From NCBI GenBank assembly GCA_002753095.1, contig PDZU01000020.1, forward strand, positions 1 to 46,868: DNA of 46,868 bases, given 5' to 3'. Shown here piece after piece: positions 7,755 to 17,504 of this stretch. The translations under genes were made by a program, and so were the position numbers. This DNA comes from Magnetococcales bacterium (lineage in GTDB: Bacteria; Pseudomonadota; Magnetococcia; Magnetococcales; Magnetaquicoccaceae). How positions within the stretch are numbered: position 1 is the first letter of the stretch; every line of letters begins with the position of its first letter. The notes under the pieces are model-generated. The model made no database searches, was not told where the DNA came from, and saw only the letters and a program-made list of their open reading frames with translations.

Positions 7755-10700
7755 GTGACTATACAGTTTTTTGATCATCCCATATTGAACTCACCTTACG
7801 CCTATCCAGCCCAACATTGGGAACTGGACCCCGATGGACAGCCGACGGGTACCATCGTCTCCAAACGTCGTCCTTCCTCCTATGTGACCCCGGTCCCCAA
7901 GCCGTCCCGACGCCGGGGCGATGCCAAGCCGGAACCCACTTTGCTGTTCGACCCACTTTCCACCGCCGAGCAGAGTTACGATACCAATGCCATTCTCAAT
8001 AAGATCAGGAAGGATGTAGACGAGTGGCGTCAACTCCCTGAACCAGCGCAATGGCTGGTGACCCCTGAGACAGCCCGCTTGTTGCAGCATTGGCGGCACC
8101 ATCCTTTCCAAGCCATTCGGCCATTTTTCTGCCAAGTGGAGGCGGTGGAAACCGCCATCTGGCTGGCTGAGGTGGCCCCGAAAAAGGCGCGCTGGGCCTT
8201 GGATCATATGCAACGGGCCAATGCGGGCGCCAATCCAGAGCTGTTTCGTATCGCCCTCAAGTTGGCCACCGGCGCCGGCAAAACCACGGTGATGGCCATG
8301 CTGATGGCTTGGCAGATTGTCAACGCGGTGCGGCATCCCAAAAGCAGGCAGTTCACCCGTGGTTTTTTAATCATCACCCCCGGTATCACCATCCGCGACC
8401 GCTTGCGGGTGCTGCAACCCAACGACCCGGACAGCTATTACCGAGGCCGGGAACTGGTTCCCAACGACCTGTTGGCTGATCTGGACAAGGCCAAAATTGT
8501 CATCACCAACTATCACGCCTTCAAGTTGCGGGACCGGATGGGCATTACCCCGGTCGGTCGTGCTCTGCTCCGGGGACGCGGCCCGGAACTGGCCACGATC
8601 GAGACGGAGGGACAGATGGTGCAGCGGGTCATGCCCGAACTGATGGGCCTGAAAAATATTCTGGTCATCAACGATGAAGCCCACCACTGCTATCGCACCA
8701 AACCGGACAGCAGCGATGAAGGGGAACTCAAAGGGGATGATCTGACTGAGGCCAAAGAAAACAACGAGGCAGCCCGCCTCTGGATTACTGGCATCGAGAT
8801 TGTCAAGCGCATTCTGGGTGTCCCGGTGGTGTATGATCTTTCCGCCACCCCCTTTTTTCTGCGTGGTTCCGGCTATGCCGAAGGGACACTGTTCCCCTGG
8901 ACGGCAAGCGATTTTTCCCTGATGGACGCCATCGAGTGCGGCATCGTCAAGTTACCCAGAGTACCAGTAGCCGACAATATTCCGGGGGGCGACTCGCCCA
9001 AATTTCGCAATCTCTGGGACTATATCGGCAAAAGAATGCCCAAGAAGAGGCGAGGAACTTCCAGCGAAATGCTGGATCCCCTCAACCTGCCGACAGAGTT
9101 GCAGACTGCCCTGGAAGCCCTTTATGGCCATTATCAAACCACCTTTGCGCTGTGGCAGGAGGCGAAGGTTGCCGTACCGCCCGTCTTTATTGTGGTCTGC
9201 AACAACACTTCGACCTCCAAGCTGATCCACGACTATATTGCCGGGTTCAACCAGGAAGGGGAAGGAGGCGAGAGCACCTACAACGCCGGGCGGTTGGAAC
9301 TGTTGCGCAATTATGATGCGCATGGCACCCGTCTGTCCAGGCCGCACACCCTGCTGATCGACAGTGCGCAGTTGGAGTCCGGCGAGGCGTTGGATAGCGA
9401 TTTTCGCAGCATGGCCTCGGAGGAGATCGACCGTTTTCGGCGCGAGATGGTGGCGCGCACCGGGGACCGGCAAGCCGCCGACAACCTGAGCGATGCCGAC
9501 CTGCTGCGCGAGGTGATGAATACCGTCGGCAAGGCGGGCCAGTTGGGGGAGTCGATCCGTTGTGTGGTTTCGGTCTCCATGTTGACGGAGGGATGGGATG
9601 CCAATACCGTAACCCATGTCCTGGGGGTACGGGCCTTCGGCACCCAGTTGCTCTGCGAACAGGTGGTGGGGCGTGCCCTGCGCCGTCAATCCTATGAACT
9701 CAACGAGGCCGGGCTGTTCAATGTTGAATATGCCGACGTGCTGGGCATTCCCTTTGATTTTACCGCGACCCCGGTGGTTGCCAAACCGGCCCCACCCAGG
9801 GAGACCATTCGTGTGCAGGCCGTGCGCCCCGAACGGGACGACCTGGAGATTGTTTATCCTCGGGTTGATGGTTACCGGGTTGAGTTGCCGGACGAGTTGT
9901 TGACGGCGCAATTTTCTGCCGACTCCACCTTGATTCTCAGCCCCGACCGGGTAGGACCATCCGTTACCCGCAATCAGGGTATTCTGGGTGAAGGGGTCGA
10001 TCTGACCCTGAAACACTTACAGGAGATGCGGCAATCCACCGTGCTGTTCCACTTGGCCAAGCGTCTGCTCTACAGCAAATATCGCGACCCTGGCGACGAA
10101 CCCAAGCTGCATCTTTTTGGCCAACTCAAGCGGATCACCCGGCAATGGTTGGAGGGTGGCTATTTGCAATGTACGGGGGGCACCTATCCGGCCCAGTTGC
10201 TCTACCAGGAAATTGCCGATCTGGCCTGCGAAAAGATCAAGAGCGCCATCACCGCCTCTTTGCTGGGCGAGCGACCGGTCAAGGCGATTCTCGACCCCTA
10301 TAATCCCACTGGTTCCAGCCGTTTTGTCCATTTTACCACCTCCAAGAAGAGCCGCTGGCGGAGTTCCCCGCGTCATTGTCACATCAACTGGATCGTGTGT
10401 GACAGCGATTGGGAGGCCGAATTTTGCCGGGTGGCAGAGGCCAATCCTCTGGTGCGGGCCTACGTCAAAAACCAGGGGCTTGGTCTGGAAGTACCCTACC
10501 TCATGGGCGCCACGCGCAGAAAATATCTGCCGGATTTTATTGTGCAGATCAACGATGGTCGCGAGGATCCTTTGCATCTGGTGGTGGAAATCAAGGGCTT
10601 TCGGGGCGAGGATGCCAAAGAAAAGGCCAATACCATGCGGACCTATTGGGTGCCGGGGGTGAACAATCTGGGCAAGTTTGGCCGCTGGGCGTTTGCCGAA

Positions 10701-10811
10701 TTTACGGCGGTGTTTGAGATACAGGCGGAATTTGATAAGCTGGTTTCCTCGATGGTGTCGGAGGTTTCCAGCGGAACCCAACTGGAATTGCCCGGCAGAG
10801 AAGAAGAATGA
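7755..10811 (+). CDS. Type III-like restriction enzyme: SF2 helicase plus PD-(D/E)xK nuclease
   Basis: A 1,018-residue protein. Walker A ATGAGKTT is at residues 171-178, DEAH at 307-310, the motif III-like LSATPFF follows, and motif VI-like QVVGRALRR marks the end of the helicase core. The C-terminus has PDF (Asp927) and EIKG (Glu945, Lys947), the PD-(D/E)xK nuclease signature. It resembles the Res subunit of type III restriction systems, in the group often called BPTD_3080-like. It would translocate on and cut unmethylated DNA together with the methyltransferase encoded next. The start is GTG 7755, with GGGAAG about 9 nt upstream. The order res-mod is the reverse of the usual mod-res. An 85-nt gap precedes the methyltransferase. 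Confidence 0.88.
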   Translation: MTIQFFDHPILNSPYAYPAQHWELDPDGQPTGTIVSKRRPSSYVTPVPKPSRRRGDAKPEPTLLFDPLSTAEQSYDTNAILNKIRKDVDEWRQLPEPAQWLVTPETARLLQHWRHHPFQAIRPFFCQVEAVETAIWLAEVAPKKARWALDHMQRANAGANPELFRIALKLATGAGKTTVMAMLMAWQIVNAVRHPKSRQFTRGFLIITPGITIRDRLRVLQPNDPDSYYRGRELVPNDLLADLDKAKIVITNYHAFKLRDRMGITPVGRALLRGRGPELATIETEGQMVQRVMPELMGLKNILVINDEAHHCYRTKPDSSDEGELKGDDLTEAKENNEAARLWITGIEIVKRILGVPVVYDLSATPFFLRGSGYAEGTLFPWTASDFSLMDAIECGIVKLPRVPVADNIPGGDSPKFRNLWDYIGKRMPKKRRGTSSEMLDPLNLPTELQTALEALYGHYQTTFALWQEAKVAVPPVFIVVCNNTSTSKLIHDYIAGFNQEGEGGESTYNAGRLELLRNYDAHGTRLSRPHTLLIDSAQLESGEALDSDFRSMASEEIDRFRREMVARTGDRQAADNLSDADLLREVMNTVGKAGQLGESIRCVVSVSMLTEGWDANTVTHVLGVRAFGTQLLCEQVVGRALRRQSYELNEAGLFNVEYADVLGIPFDFTATPVVAKPAPPRETIRVQAVRPERDDLEIVYPRVDGYRVELPDELLTAQFSADSTLILSPDRVGPSVTRNQGILGEGVDLTLKHLQEMRQSTVLFHLAKRLLYSKYRDPGDEPKLHLFGQLKRITRQWLEGGYLQCTGGTYPAQLLYQEIADLACEKIKSAITASLLGERPVKAILDPYNPTGSSRFVHFTTSKKSRWRSSPRHCHINWIVCDSDWEAEFCRVAEANPLVRAYVKNQGLGLEVPYLMGATRRKYLPDFIVQINDGREDPLHLVVEIKGFRGEDAKEKANTMRTYWVPGVNNLGKFGRWAFAEFTAVFEIQAEFDKLVSSMVSEVSSGTQLELPGREEE

Positions 10812-10896
10812 TGATTGTGGGGCTGGTCGTTCATGATCCATTCAATAATATTTCCGCAGTTGGAGGGGCCATTGCCCAATCCACGGAGACCGATTA

Positions 10897-13674
10897 ATGG
10901 CAAAAGAATTGAAAAAACAGGTGGGGAGCTTTACCCACGACGAGGCCAGCCGCAAGCATATTCCCACGGCGGAATTCCAGTCGGTGATGGGCCAGGAGCA
11001 GAAGAGTCCCATTCGTCTGGCCTATGAACGGCGCAACCGGGATCTGGATCCGCAACTGGTTTGGCGTGGCAAGGATGAGCAGGACTGGTCCGAACTGGTC
11101 GTCCACGCCCCACCCCTGTACATCCAGGAGAAGGTACACCCCAAAGTCTTGATCGACGACCTGCAGCGGGAGAGCGAAGAGCGGGCCAAGGGGAAAAAAG
11201 AGTATCAGTTGACGATGGATAATCTTTTTGCCGATTTCAACGGTCTGCCCGAAGGAGCCTCGGTCACCGATTTTTACCAGCATGATGCCCATTGGTCCAA
11301 CCGCATGATCCTGGGCGACAGCCTGCAGGTGATGGCCTCGCTGGCCGAACGGGAGGGGTTGCGCGGCAAGGTGCAGTGCATCTATCTCGACCCGCCATAT
11401 GGGATCAAATTCAACTCCAACTTTCAGTGGTCTACCACCAGTCGGGATGTCAAGGATGGCAACAAGGCGCATATCTCCCGTGAACCGGAGCAGGTAAAGG
11501 CTTTTCGCGATACTTGGCGGGATGGCATTCACTCCTATTTGACCTATCTGCGCGATCGTTTGACCGTGGCACGGGATTTGTTGACGGAGAGCGGATCCAT
11601 TTTTGTGCAGATTGGGGATGAGAATGTCCACTTGGTGCGCAGCGTACTGGATGAAGTCTTTGGGAGTGAAAATTTTTGCTCTCTTATAAGTGTTGTAAAA
11701 ACTAGCAGTGCTACAGCAGAATTGCTTGCTGGTGTTGCAGATTATTTATTATGGTTTGCCAAGAAAAAAAATTCTATCAAATTCCGAGATCTTTTTGTGA
11801 TGAAGGTGTCGGGAGTAGATGGAAGCGCATATAGTCGTATTCGATTAAGTGACGGACAGAAACGATCCATGACAGTTGGAGAACGTTCCAATATCTCTAG
11901 GGTGCCAGAAGATTGTAGAGTATATCGTATTGACAATTTAACAAGTCAACGACCACCAGGTGACTTCCCAATTGATTTTAATGGTCGTATTTATCGGCCA
12001 AATCGTGGCTACTGGAAGACTGGTGAAGTTGGGATGATGAAATTAAAGAAGTCTATGCGGCTTGAAGCTACGGATGGTGGAATATATTATGTCAGATATT
12101 TCGAAGACTTTCCGGTTTCCAGTATGTCAAATATCTGGTCTGATACAGGGGTGGCCGGTTTTTCATCTGACAAACAATATATTGTAGAAACATCTGCCAA
12201 AATAATCCAGCGCTGTCTCCTCATGACCACAGACCCTGGCGACCTAGTCCTGGACCCCACCTGCGGTTCCGGCACCACCGCCTATGTGGCGGAGCAGTGG
12301 GGCAGGCGTTGGATCACCATCGATACCTCTCGCGTGGCCCTGGCCTTGGCAAGAGCACGGATCATGGGGGCACGTTACCCCTATTATCTGTTGGCCGACA
12401 GCCCGGAGGGACAGAAAAAAGAGTCCGACCTAAGCCGCACCATTCCCGTCAAAACCCCCACCCACGGCGACCTGCGCCAGGGGTTTGTCTACGAACGGGT
12501 ACCCCATATCACCCTGAAATCAATCGCCAACAATGCCGAGATCGACGTGATCTGGGAGCGCTACCAGGAAAAGCTGGAACCGCTGCGCCTGCAACTGAAT
12601 ACCCTCAACAAAACCACCTGGGAAGAGTGGGAGATCCCCCGCGAACCCAACAGCAAATGGCCCGACAGCACCAAAAAGCTCCATGCAGAGTGGTGGCGGC
12701 AGCGCATTCTGCGGCAACAGGAGATGGATGCCTCCATCGCCGCCAAGGCCGAGTTTGAATTTCTCTATGACAAGCCCTACGAAGACAAGGCCAAGGTCCG
12801 GGTGGCCGGTCCTTTCACGGTGGAGAGCATCTCCCCGCATCGGGTCTTGACGGTGGATGCAGAGGATCAATTGGTGGATCCTGCCCTCTCCCCGCACCAA
12901 GAAAAACCCGATTTTGCCGCAGCCATGCTGGAACAGCTCAGGTCAGCCGGGGTGCAACAGGCACACAAGGAAAACAGGATCGTATTCACCGCCCTGACCG
13001 GTTGGCCGGGCCGCTTTATCTGTGCCGAGGGCAGATTCCTGGAGGGCGAGAAGGAAAAACGGGCCGGTATCCTGATCGGTCCCGAATTTGGCACCGTCTC
13101 CCGGCCTGATCTGGTGGGGGCAGCGCGCGAGGCGGGCGAAGCCGGTTTTGAGCTGCTCATTGCCTGTGCCTTCAACTATGATGCCCACTCTGCCGACTTT
13201 GACAAACTGGGCCGCATTCCGGTCCTGAAGGCACGGATGAACGCCGACCTGCACATGGCCGACAATCTAAAAAATACCGGCAAAGGCAACCTGTTTGTCA
13301 TCTTTGGTGAACCGGACATCACCATTCAGGAGGCCGGCAAAGGCTTGATTCAGGTAAAAATCCATGGTGTGGATGTCTTTCACCCCCAAACCGGCGAGAT
13401 CCACACCAGTGGCCCGGAAGGGATCGCCTGCTGGTTTATCGATACCGATTACAACGAGGAGAGTTTCTTCGTCCGTCACGCCTATTTCCTGGGGGCCAAC
13501 GATCCCTACCGGGCCCTGAAAACCAGCCTCAAGGCAGAGGTCGACGCCGAAGCCTGGGCCTCCCTGAACCGGGACACCTCCCGCCCCTTTGCAAAACCCC
13601 AATCCGGTCGAATCGCGGTCAAGGTCATTAACCATCTCGGTGACGAGGTCATGAAGGTGTTCGGGGTGCCGTGA
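10897..13674 (+). CDS. Site-specific DNA methyltransferase, type III Mod-like (beta class)
   Basis: A 925-residue protein. DPPYG (motif IV) is at residues 165-169 and DPTCGSGT (motif I, AdoMet binding) at 453-460; the order IV-then-I defines the beta class used by type III Mod proteins. The roughly 185 residues around 258-440 are the expected target-recognition domain. The long C-terminal part (about 460-925) is larger than in classic Mod and contains a helicase-contact-like region without a motif I recognise. It should methylate the host site and specify recognition for the upstream nuclease. A GGAGA ribosome site lies 8-12 nt before ATG 10897. The recognition segment is far more AT-rich than its flanks (separate entry). 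The stop overlaps the next start (TGATG). Confidence 0.88.
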   Translation: MAKELKKQVGSFTHDEASRKHIPTAEFQSVMGQEQKSPIRLAYERRNRDLDPQLVWRGKDEQDWSELVVHAPPLYIQEKVHPKVLIDDLQRESEERAKGKKEYQLTMDNLFADFNGLPEGASVTDFYQHDAHWSNRMILGDSLQVMASLAEREGLRGKVQCIYLDPPYGIKFNSNFQWSTTSRDVKDGNKAHISREPEQVKAFRDTWRDGIHSYLTYLRDRLTVARDLLTESGSIFVQIGDENVHLVRSVLDEVFGSENFCSLISVVKTSSATAELLAGVADYLLWFAKKKNSIKFRDLFVMKVSGVDGSAYSRIRLSDGQKRSMTVGERSNISRVPEDCRVYRIDNLTSQRPPGDFPIDFNGRIYRPNRGYWKTGEVGMMKLKKSMRLEATDGGIYYVRYFEDFPVSSMSNIWSDTGVAGFSSDKQYIVETSAKIIQRCLLMTTDPGDLVLDPTCGSGTTAYVAEQWGRRWITIDTSRVALALARARIMGARYPYYLLADSPEGQKKESDLSRTIPVKTPTHGDLRQGFVYERVPHITLKSIANNAEIDVIWERYQEKLEPLRLQLNTLNKTTWEEWEIPREPNSKWPDSTKKLHAEWWRQRILRQQEMDASIAAKAEFEFLYDKPYEDKAKVRVAGPFTVESISPHRVLTVDAEDQLVDPALSPHQEKPDFAAAMLEQLRSAGVQQAHKENRIVFTALTGWPGRFICAEGRFLEGEKEKRAGILIGPEFGTVSRPDLVGAAREAGEAGFELLIACAFNYDAHSADFDKLGRIPVLKARMNADLHMADNLKNTGKGNLFVIFGEPDITIQEAGKGLIQVKIHGVDVFHPQTGEIHTSGPEGIACWFIDTDYNEESFFVRHAYFLGANDPYRALKTSLKAEVDAEAWASLNRDTSRPFAKPQSGRIAVKVINHLGDEVMKVFGVP
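11665..12210 (+). other. AT-rich target-recognition segment inside the methyltransferase gene
   Basis: I counted GC in single 60-nt rows: 42% at 11701-11760 and 33% at 11761-11820, against 65% at 12301-12360 just after the segment. Codon choice changes to A/T-ending codons in step. The frame stays open and the flanking catalytic motifs have the normal high GC, so the segment looks like an exchanged recognition domain, not a disrupted gene. Confidence 0.75.
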
Positions 13675-15422
13675 TGAGTGAATCCATGCGCATTACACGC
13701 CTGACCTTGAAAAATTTCAAGAGCATCAAGGAACAGGTATACGATTTTGGGCCGTTTGAGCTGCTGGTTGGCCGCAACAACAGCGGCAAAAGCTCCGTGT
13801 TGCAAGCCTTGGCCATCTGGCAATTTTGCGTGGATCTCTTTCACCAATCTGAGCGCGGCGGTTCCAGGGGAATTCAGGTCGTATTGCCCAATTTTACCGC
13901 CCTGCCGCTGCCAGAATTCAACCTGCTGTGGAAAGATCGAACGGACCGGGTTTGGCCTGACGTTGATGGCAAGAAAAAACAAGAGTTTGTGCAAATTCAA
14001 ATTCTGGTGCGTTGGCAGTATGAGGATGGTACAGAAAAGGAGTTTGGCGTCAATCTCAGATACCAGTCTCCGCAAACCCTCTATGCCATCCCATCGGGCG
14101 GATGGGACAAATTGCGCGAATGTGAAACCGGTGGCATGCCCAAAATCGTCTATATTCCACCCTTTTCTGGTCTGGAACCTGCCGAAAAACGGTTGGACGT
14201 GGCCCCCATTCGTCAGCAGGTCGGCAAAGGGCAGCCGGGCAGCGTGTTGCGCAATTTATTGTTGAGCGTCTGTGCCCGACCTGCAGATCTCGCGGGGAAA
14301 GAACGCACCAGCAAACGCCTCTCACCCACCAGAGAGTGGCAAGAGTTGGCCAGGATGATCCAGCAATGGTTTTCGGTGGAGCTGCATGAACCGCTCTATG
14401 ATCCCACCAGAGACGTCTTCATCCGGGTCGAATACAAACAGAATGGCAAAAATTACGACGTTATCGCCGCAGGAAGCGGTTTTCACCAAACCTTGACTTT
14501 GCTGGCTTTTCTGTACGGCTATCGACCCACAACCATGTTGATTGATGAACCAGATGCCCATTTGCACGCCAACCTGCAACGTGAACTTCTTGATTATTTC
14601 AAACAAAAATCCAACGAAACAGGGATGCAATGCCTGATTGCCACCCATGCGGAAGAGTTCCTGCGCGGCGTGGATGCCAGCCAAATTGTCTCCCTGTTGG
14701 ATCAGGTACCCAGGCGCATCAACTCCACGCCACACATAACGCGGGCACTGGCGGATGTCTCCAATGAGGAGATAGATCGGCTAAGACAATTTCCCTGTAT
14801 TGTTTACGTGGAAGGGGCCAGTGATGAACGGATTCTGCGGGCCTGGGCCAAGCAATGTGCCGCCCAAAATATCCTGGGCAAGGTGTTTTTCAAGAAGATG
14901 GGGGGCGGCAATAAAAGTGAAATGAAAGAGATGGCCGACAGACACTTTGATGCACTGCACCAGATTATTCCAGAGGTGTCGCGCGTGGTGCTTTTCGATT
15001 ATGACAGCCACGACGGCTTTCACCCGGACAAGGAGAATCCTGTCCTGGCTGAGTGGAGACGCAAAAATATCGAAAACTACCTGTTGGTGCCCAGTGCATG
15101 GCGACGCGCTGTGACAAAAAAAATGGGGCCTTTGTTGGCAACCCCTCTGCTGCCGCTTGTCGAGCAGTTTTTTGCGGAACAAAACCTGAACCTGCCGCCC
15201 AACCAGACCTGGCGGGGGGTCACAGCGGACTGGTTCCGGGTCGTAGATGGTAAGCGCATCCTGTTTGAAAACGATGACTCGCTCTTCCATCGCTTGCGCA
15301 ATACACATTCAGAGACCATCCTGCTGCGTGAAGAGGTTGCCTTGAGCATGGAAGCCGATGAGATTCATGAAGATGTGCATCATTTCATCGCAAGGCTGGC
15401 AAAATTGCACGGAAGCGCCTGA
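13674..15422 (+). CDS. OLD-family ATPase-TOPRIM nuclease (GajA-like)
   Basis: A 582-residue protein. The N-terminal ABC-type ATPase has Walker A GRNNSGKS at residues 33-40, a signature-like GSGFHQTL, and Walker B MLIDEPDAHLH with Asp291 and Glu292. The C-terminal TOPRIM domain has VEGASDE with Glu380 and the DYD pair at Asp442 and Asp444. This architecture and length match class 2 OLD nucleases, including GajA of the Gabija anti-phage system, which work next to UvrD-like helicases; such a helicase follows here. ATG 13674 overlaps the methyltransferase stop, and the stop at 15420-15422 overlaps the helicase ATG, so all three are probably translationally coupled. The nuclease role is inferred from the family. 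Confidence 0.85.
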   Translation: MSESMRITRLTLKNFKSIKEQVYDFGPFELLVGRNNSGKSSVLQALAIWQFCVDLFHQSERGGSRGIQVVLPNFTALPLPEFNLLWKDRTDRVWPDVDGKKKQEFVQIQILVRWQYEDGTEKEFGVNLRYQSPQTLYAIPSGGWDKLRECETGGMPKIVYIPPFSGLEPAEKRLDVAPIRQQVGKGQPGSVLRNLLLSVCARPADLAGKERTSKRLSPTREWQELARMIQQWFSVELHEPLYDPTRDVFIRVEYKQNGKNYDVIAAGSGFHQTLTLLAFLYGYRPTTMLIDEPDAHLHANLQRELLDYFKQKSNETGMQCLIATHAEEFLRGVDASQIVSLLDQVPRRINSTPHITRALADVSNEEIDRLRQFPCIVYVEGASDERILRAWAKQCAAQNILGKVFFKKMGGGNKSEMKEMADRHFDALHQIIPEVSRVVLFDYDSHDGFHPDKENPVLAEWRRKNIENYLLVPSAWRRAVTKKMGPLLATPLLPLVEQFFAEQNLNLPPNQTWRGVTADWFRVVDGKRILFENDDSLFHRLRNTHSETILLREEVALSMEADEIHEDVHHFIARLAKLHGSA

Positions 15423-17479
15423 TGGACTTCCGCATCGCCGACACCTTTACGGGCAGTCTCGCCCGCTTGACAGCCCAGGAACAAAAGAGCGTCAAGACCG
15501 CTGCCTTTGATCTGCATCTCAACCCAACCGCGCCCAACCTGAGATTTCACAAGCTGGAACGCGCCCGCGATGCCCGTTTCTGGTCCATGCGCATCACGGA
15601 TGATCTTCGGTTGATCGTCCACAAAACCGATGATTGCCTGCTACTGGCTTACGTTGATCACCATGATGGGGCCTATCGATGGGCCGAAAGGCGCAAGATT
15701 GCACCTCATCCCATCAGCGGAGCGGCGCAACTGATCGAGTTGCGCGAGGTGGCCGAAGAGGTTGCCACGGCGGCGGCCATCGTGGTGGATCGGGTGGACG
15801 CCAAACCCGCCCTGTTTGCCCACCTGCCCATGGATGATCTGCTGCATTACAGTGTTCCGCCCGAATGGTTGGGCACGGTCTACAATGCCAGCGAAGATAC
15901 CCTGCTCGACATCAGCGATCACCTGCCCCAGGAGGCCGCCGAAGCCCTGTTGCAACTGGCCACCGGCAACAGACCGCAACCCACCCCGCAACCCACCAGT
16001 GCAACCGATCCGTTTGACCACCCGGATGCGCAGCGCCGCTTTCGGGTAGTAGCCAGCCTGGAGGAGCTGCAACGCGCTCTTGAATATCCCTGGGAAAAGT
16101 GGGCTGTCTTTCTGCATCCCTCGCAACGGCAACTGGTGGAACGCGATTATGCGGGGCCGGCCCGTGTTTCGGGTGCGGCAGGAACCGGAAAAACAGTCGT
16201 GGCATTGCACCGGGCTGTGCAACTGGCCCGCCGCCATCCGCACAGCCGGGTGTTGTTGACCACCTTTTCGGAACCGTTGGCCCGTGCCCTGCGCCATAAA
16301 CTTGTTTTTCTGGCCGGGAACGAACCCCGGATTATTGTGCGTTCCCTGCAGGCCATTGCCCTTGAGCTGTTTGCGGAAGCGGACGAACCGCCCACCCTGG
16401 TGACCCAGAATCTGCTGGCGCACTGGCTGGAAGAGGCCTCTATGCAGCATGGCAACCAGACATTTACCACCCGGTTCCTGCTCGGTGAATGGTCAGACGT
16501 GGTGGATGCTTGGCAACTGCTCCGTTGGGAGGCGTATCGTGACGTGCCCCGCCTGGGACGAAAAACCCGGCTTGGCAGCAAACAGAGAGAGACGCTGTGG
16601 TCGATTTTTGCCCAGGTGCAACAAAAGCTCTCGCAAGACAAGCTGATGACTTGGCCAGGGATCTTTGCCCGCGTCACAGCGCAGCTTGCCAACCGGACAG
16701 CACCTTTGTTCGATTTTGCCGTGGTCGATGAAGCGCAGGACATGGGGGTAGCGGAAATCCGTTTTCTGGCAGGATTGGCGGCATCCCGCACCAACGGCCT
16801 TTTTTTTGCCGGTGACTTGGGCCAACGGATCTTTCAACAGCCCTTTTCCTGGAAAGCATTAGGGGTAGACGTGCGTGGCCGTTCCCAGAACCTGCGCGTC
16901 AACTATCGCACCTCACATCAGATTCGCCAACTGGCAGACCGTCTGCTGCCCACAACCCTGGCCGATGTGGACGGCAACCTGGAGAGCCGGGCCGGGACCG
17001 TCTCCGTTTTCAACGGACCCGCGCCAACCATCCAGATCTGTCGGGATGTTCAGCAAGAGGCACAGTGTGTGGCGGCCTGGATTGCGGAGGTGCTGCGTGC
17101 GGGATTTCAGCCCCAGGAGATCGCTGTTTTTGTCCGCGACCAACCACACATGCAGCGGGCAATACAGGCCGCCAGCCTGTGCGGTTGCCGGTACGTAACC
17201 CTGGATGAACGGCTGGAAAGCGTGCCCAACCACCTCTCGCTTGCCTCCATGCACCTGGCCAAAGGGCTGGAATTTCGCGCCGTCGCGGTGATGGCCTGCG
17301 ACGAGGAGGTTATCCCGCTGCAGGCGCGCCTCGAAACCGTCACGGACGAATCAGACCTGGAAGAGGTCTACAACAGCGAGCGCCACCTGCTGTATGTGGC
17401 CTGCACACGGGCAAGGGACCACCTTTTGCTCACGGGCGTTGACCCGGCGTCAGAGTTTTTGGCTGATCTGCACCCCTGA
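15422..17479 (+). CDS. UvrD-type SF1 helicase with RelE-like N-terminal domain
   Basis: A 685-residue protein. Residues 1 to about 90 have the RelE/ParE toxin-fold pattern: FTGSLARLTAQEQKSV, then NPTAPNLRFHKLERARDARFWSMRI, then DDLRLIVHKTDDCLLLAYVDHHD. The rest is an SF1A helicase with Walker A GAAGTGKT at 251-258, Walker B DEAQD at 436-440, LRVNYRTSHQIRQLA, motif V-like MHLAKGLEFRAV and motif VI YVACTRARDH. It is longer than the GajB helicases of Gabija, chiefly because of this N-terminus and a linker. Whether the RelE-like part cuts RNA, binds the ribosome or only mediates contacts cannot be told. Only 25 nt separate it from the convergent cytochrome gene. Confidence 0.85.
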   Translation: MDFRIADTFTGSLARLTAQEQKSVKTAAFDLHLNPTAPNLRFHKLERARDARFWSMRITDDLRLIVHKTDDCLLLAYVDHHDGAYRWAERRKIAPHPISGAAQLIELREVAEEVATAAAIVVDRVDAKPALFAHLPMDDLLHYSVPPEWLGTVYNASEDTLLDISDHLPQEAAEALLQLATGNRPQPTPQPTSATDPFDHPDAQRRFRVVASLEELQRALEYPWEKWAVFLHPSQRQLVERDYAGPARVSGAAGTGKTVVALHRAVQLARRHPHSRVLLTTFSEPLARALRHKLVFLAGNEPRIIVRSLQAIALELFAEADEPPTLVTQNLLAHWLEEASMQHGNQTFTTRFLLGEWSDVVDAWQLLRWEAYRDVPRLGRKTRLGSKQRETLWSIFAQVQQKLSQDKLMTWPGIFARVTAQLANRTAPLFDFAVVDEAQDMGVAEIRFLAGLAASRTNGLFFAGDLGQRIFQQPFSWKALGVDVRGRSQNLRVNYRTSHQIRQLADRLLPTTLADVDGNLESRAGTVSVFNGPAPTIQICRDVQQEAQCVAAWIAEVLRAGFQPQEIAVFVRDQPHMQRAIQAASLCGCRYVTLDERLESVPNHLSLASMHLAKGLEFRAVAVMACDEEVIPLQARLETVTDESDLEEVYNSERHLLYVACTRARDHLLLTGVDPASEFLADLHP

Positions 17480-17504
17480 ACCGCGCTCTGCTGCACTGCG
17501 GGCG

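Noticed and set aside
13674..17479. Calling the OLD/UvrD pair plain Gabija
   Set aside because: The pair resembles GajA/GajB in domains and gene order, but the helicase is longer, has a RelE-like N-terminus and is coupled to a restriction module, so plain Gabija would overstate certainty.
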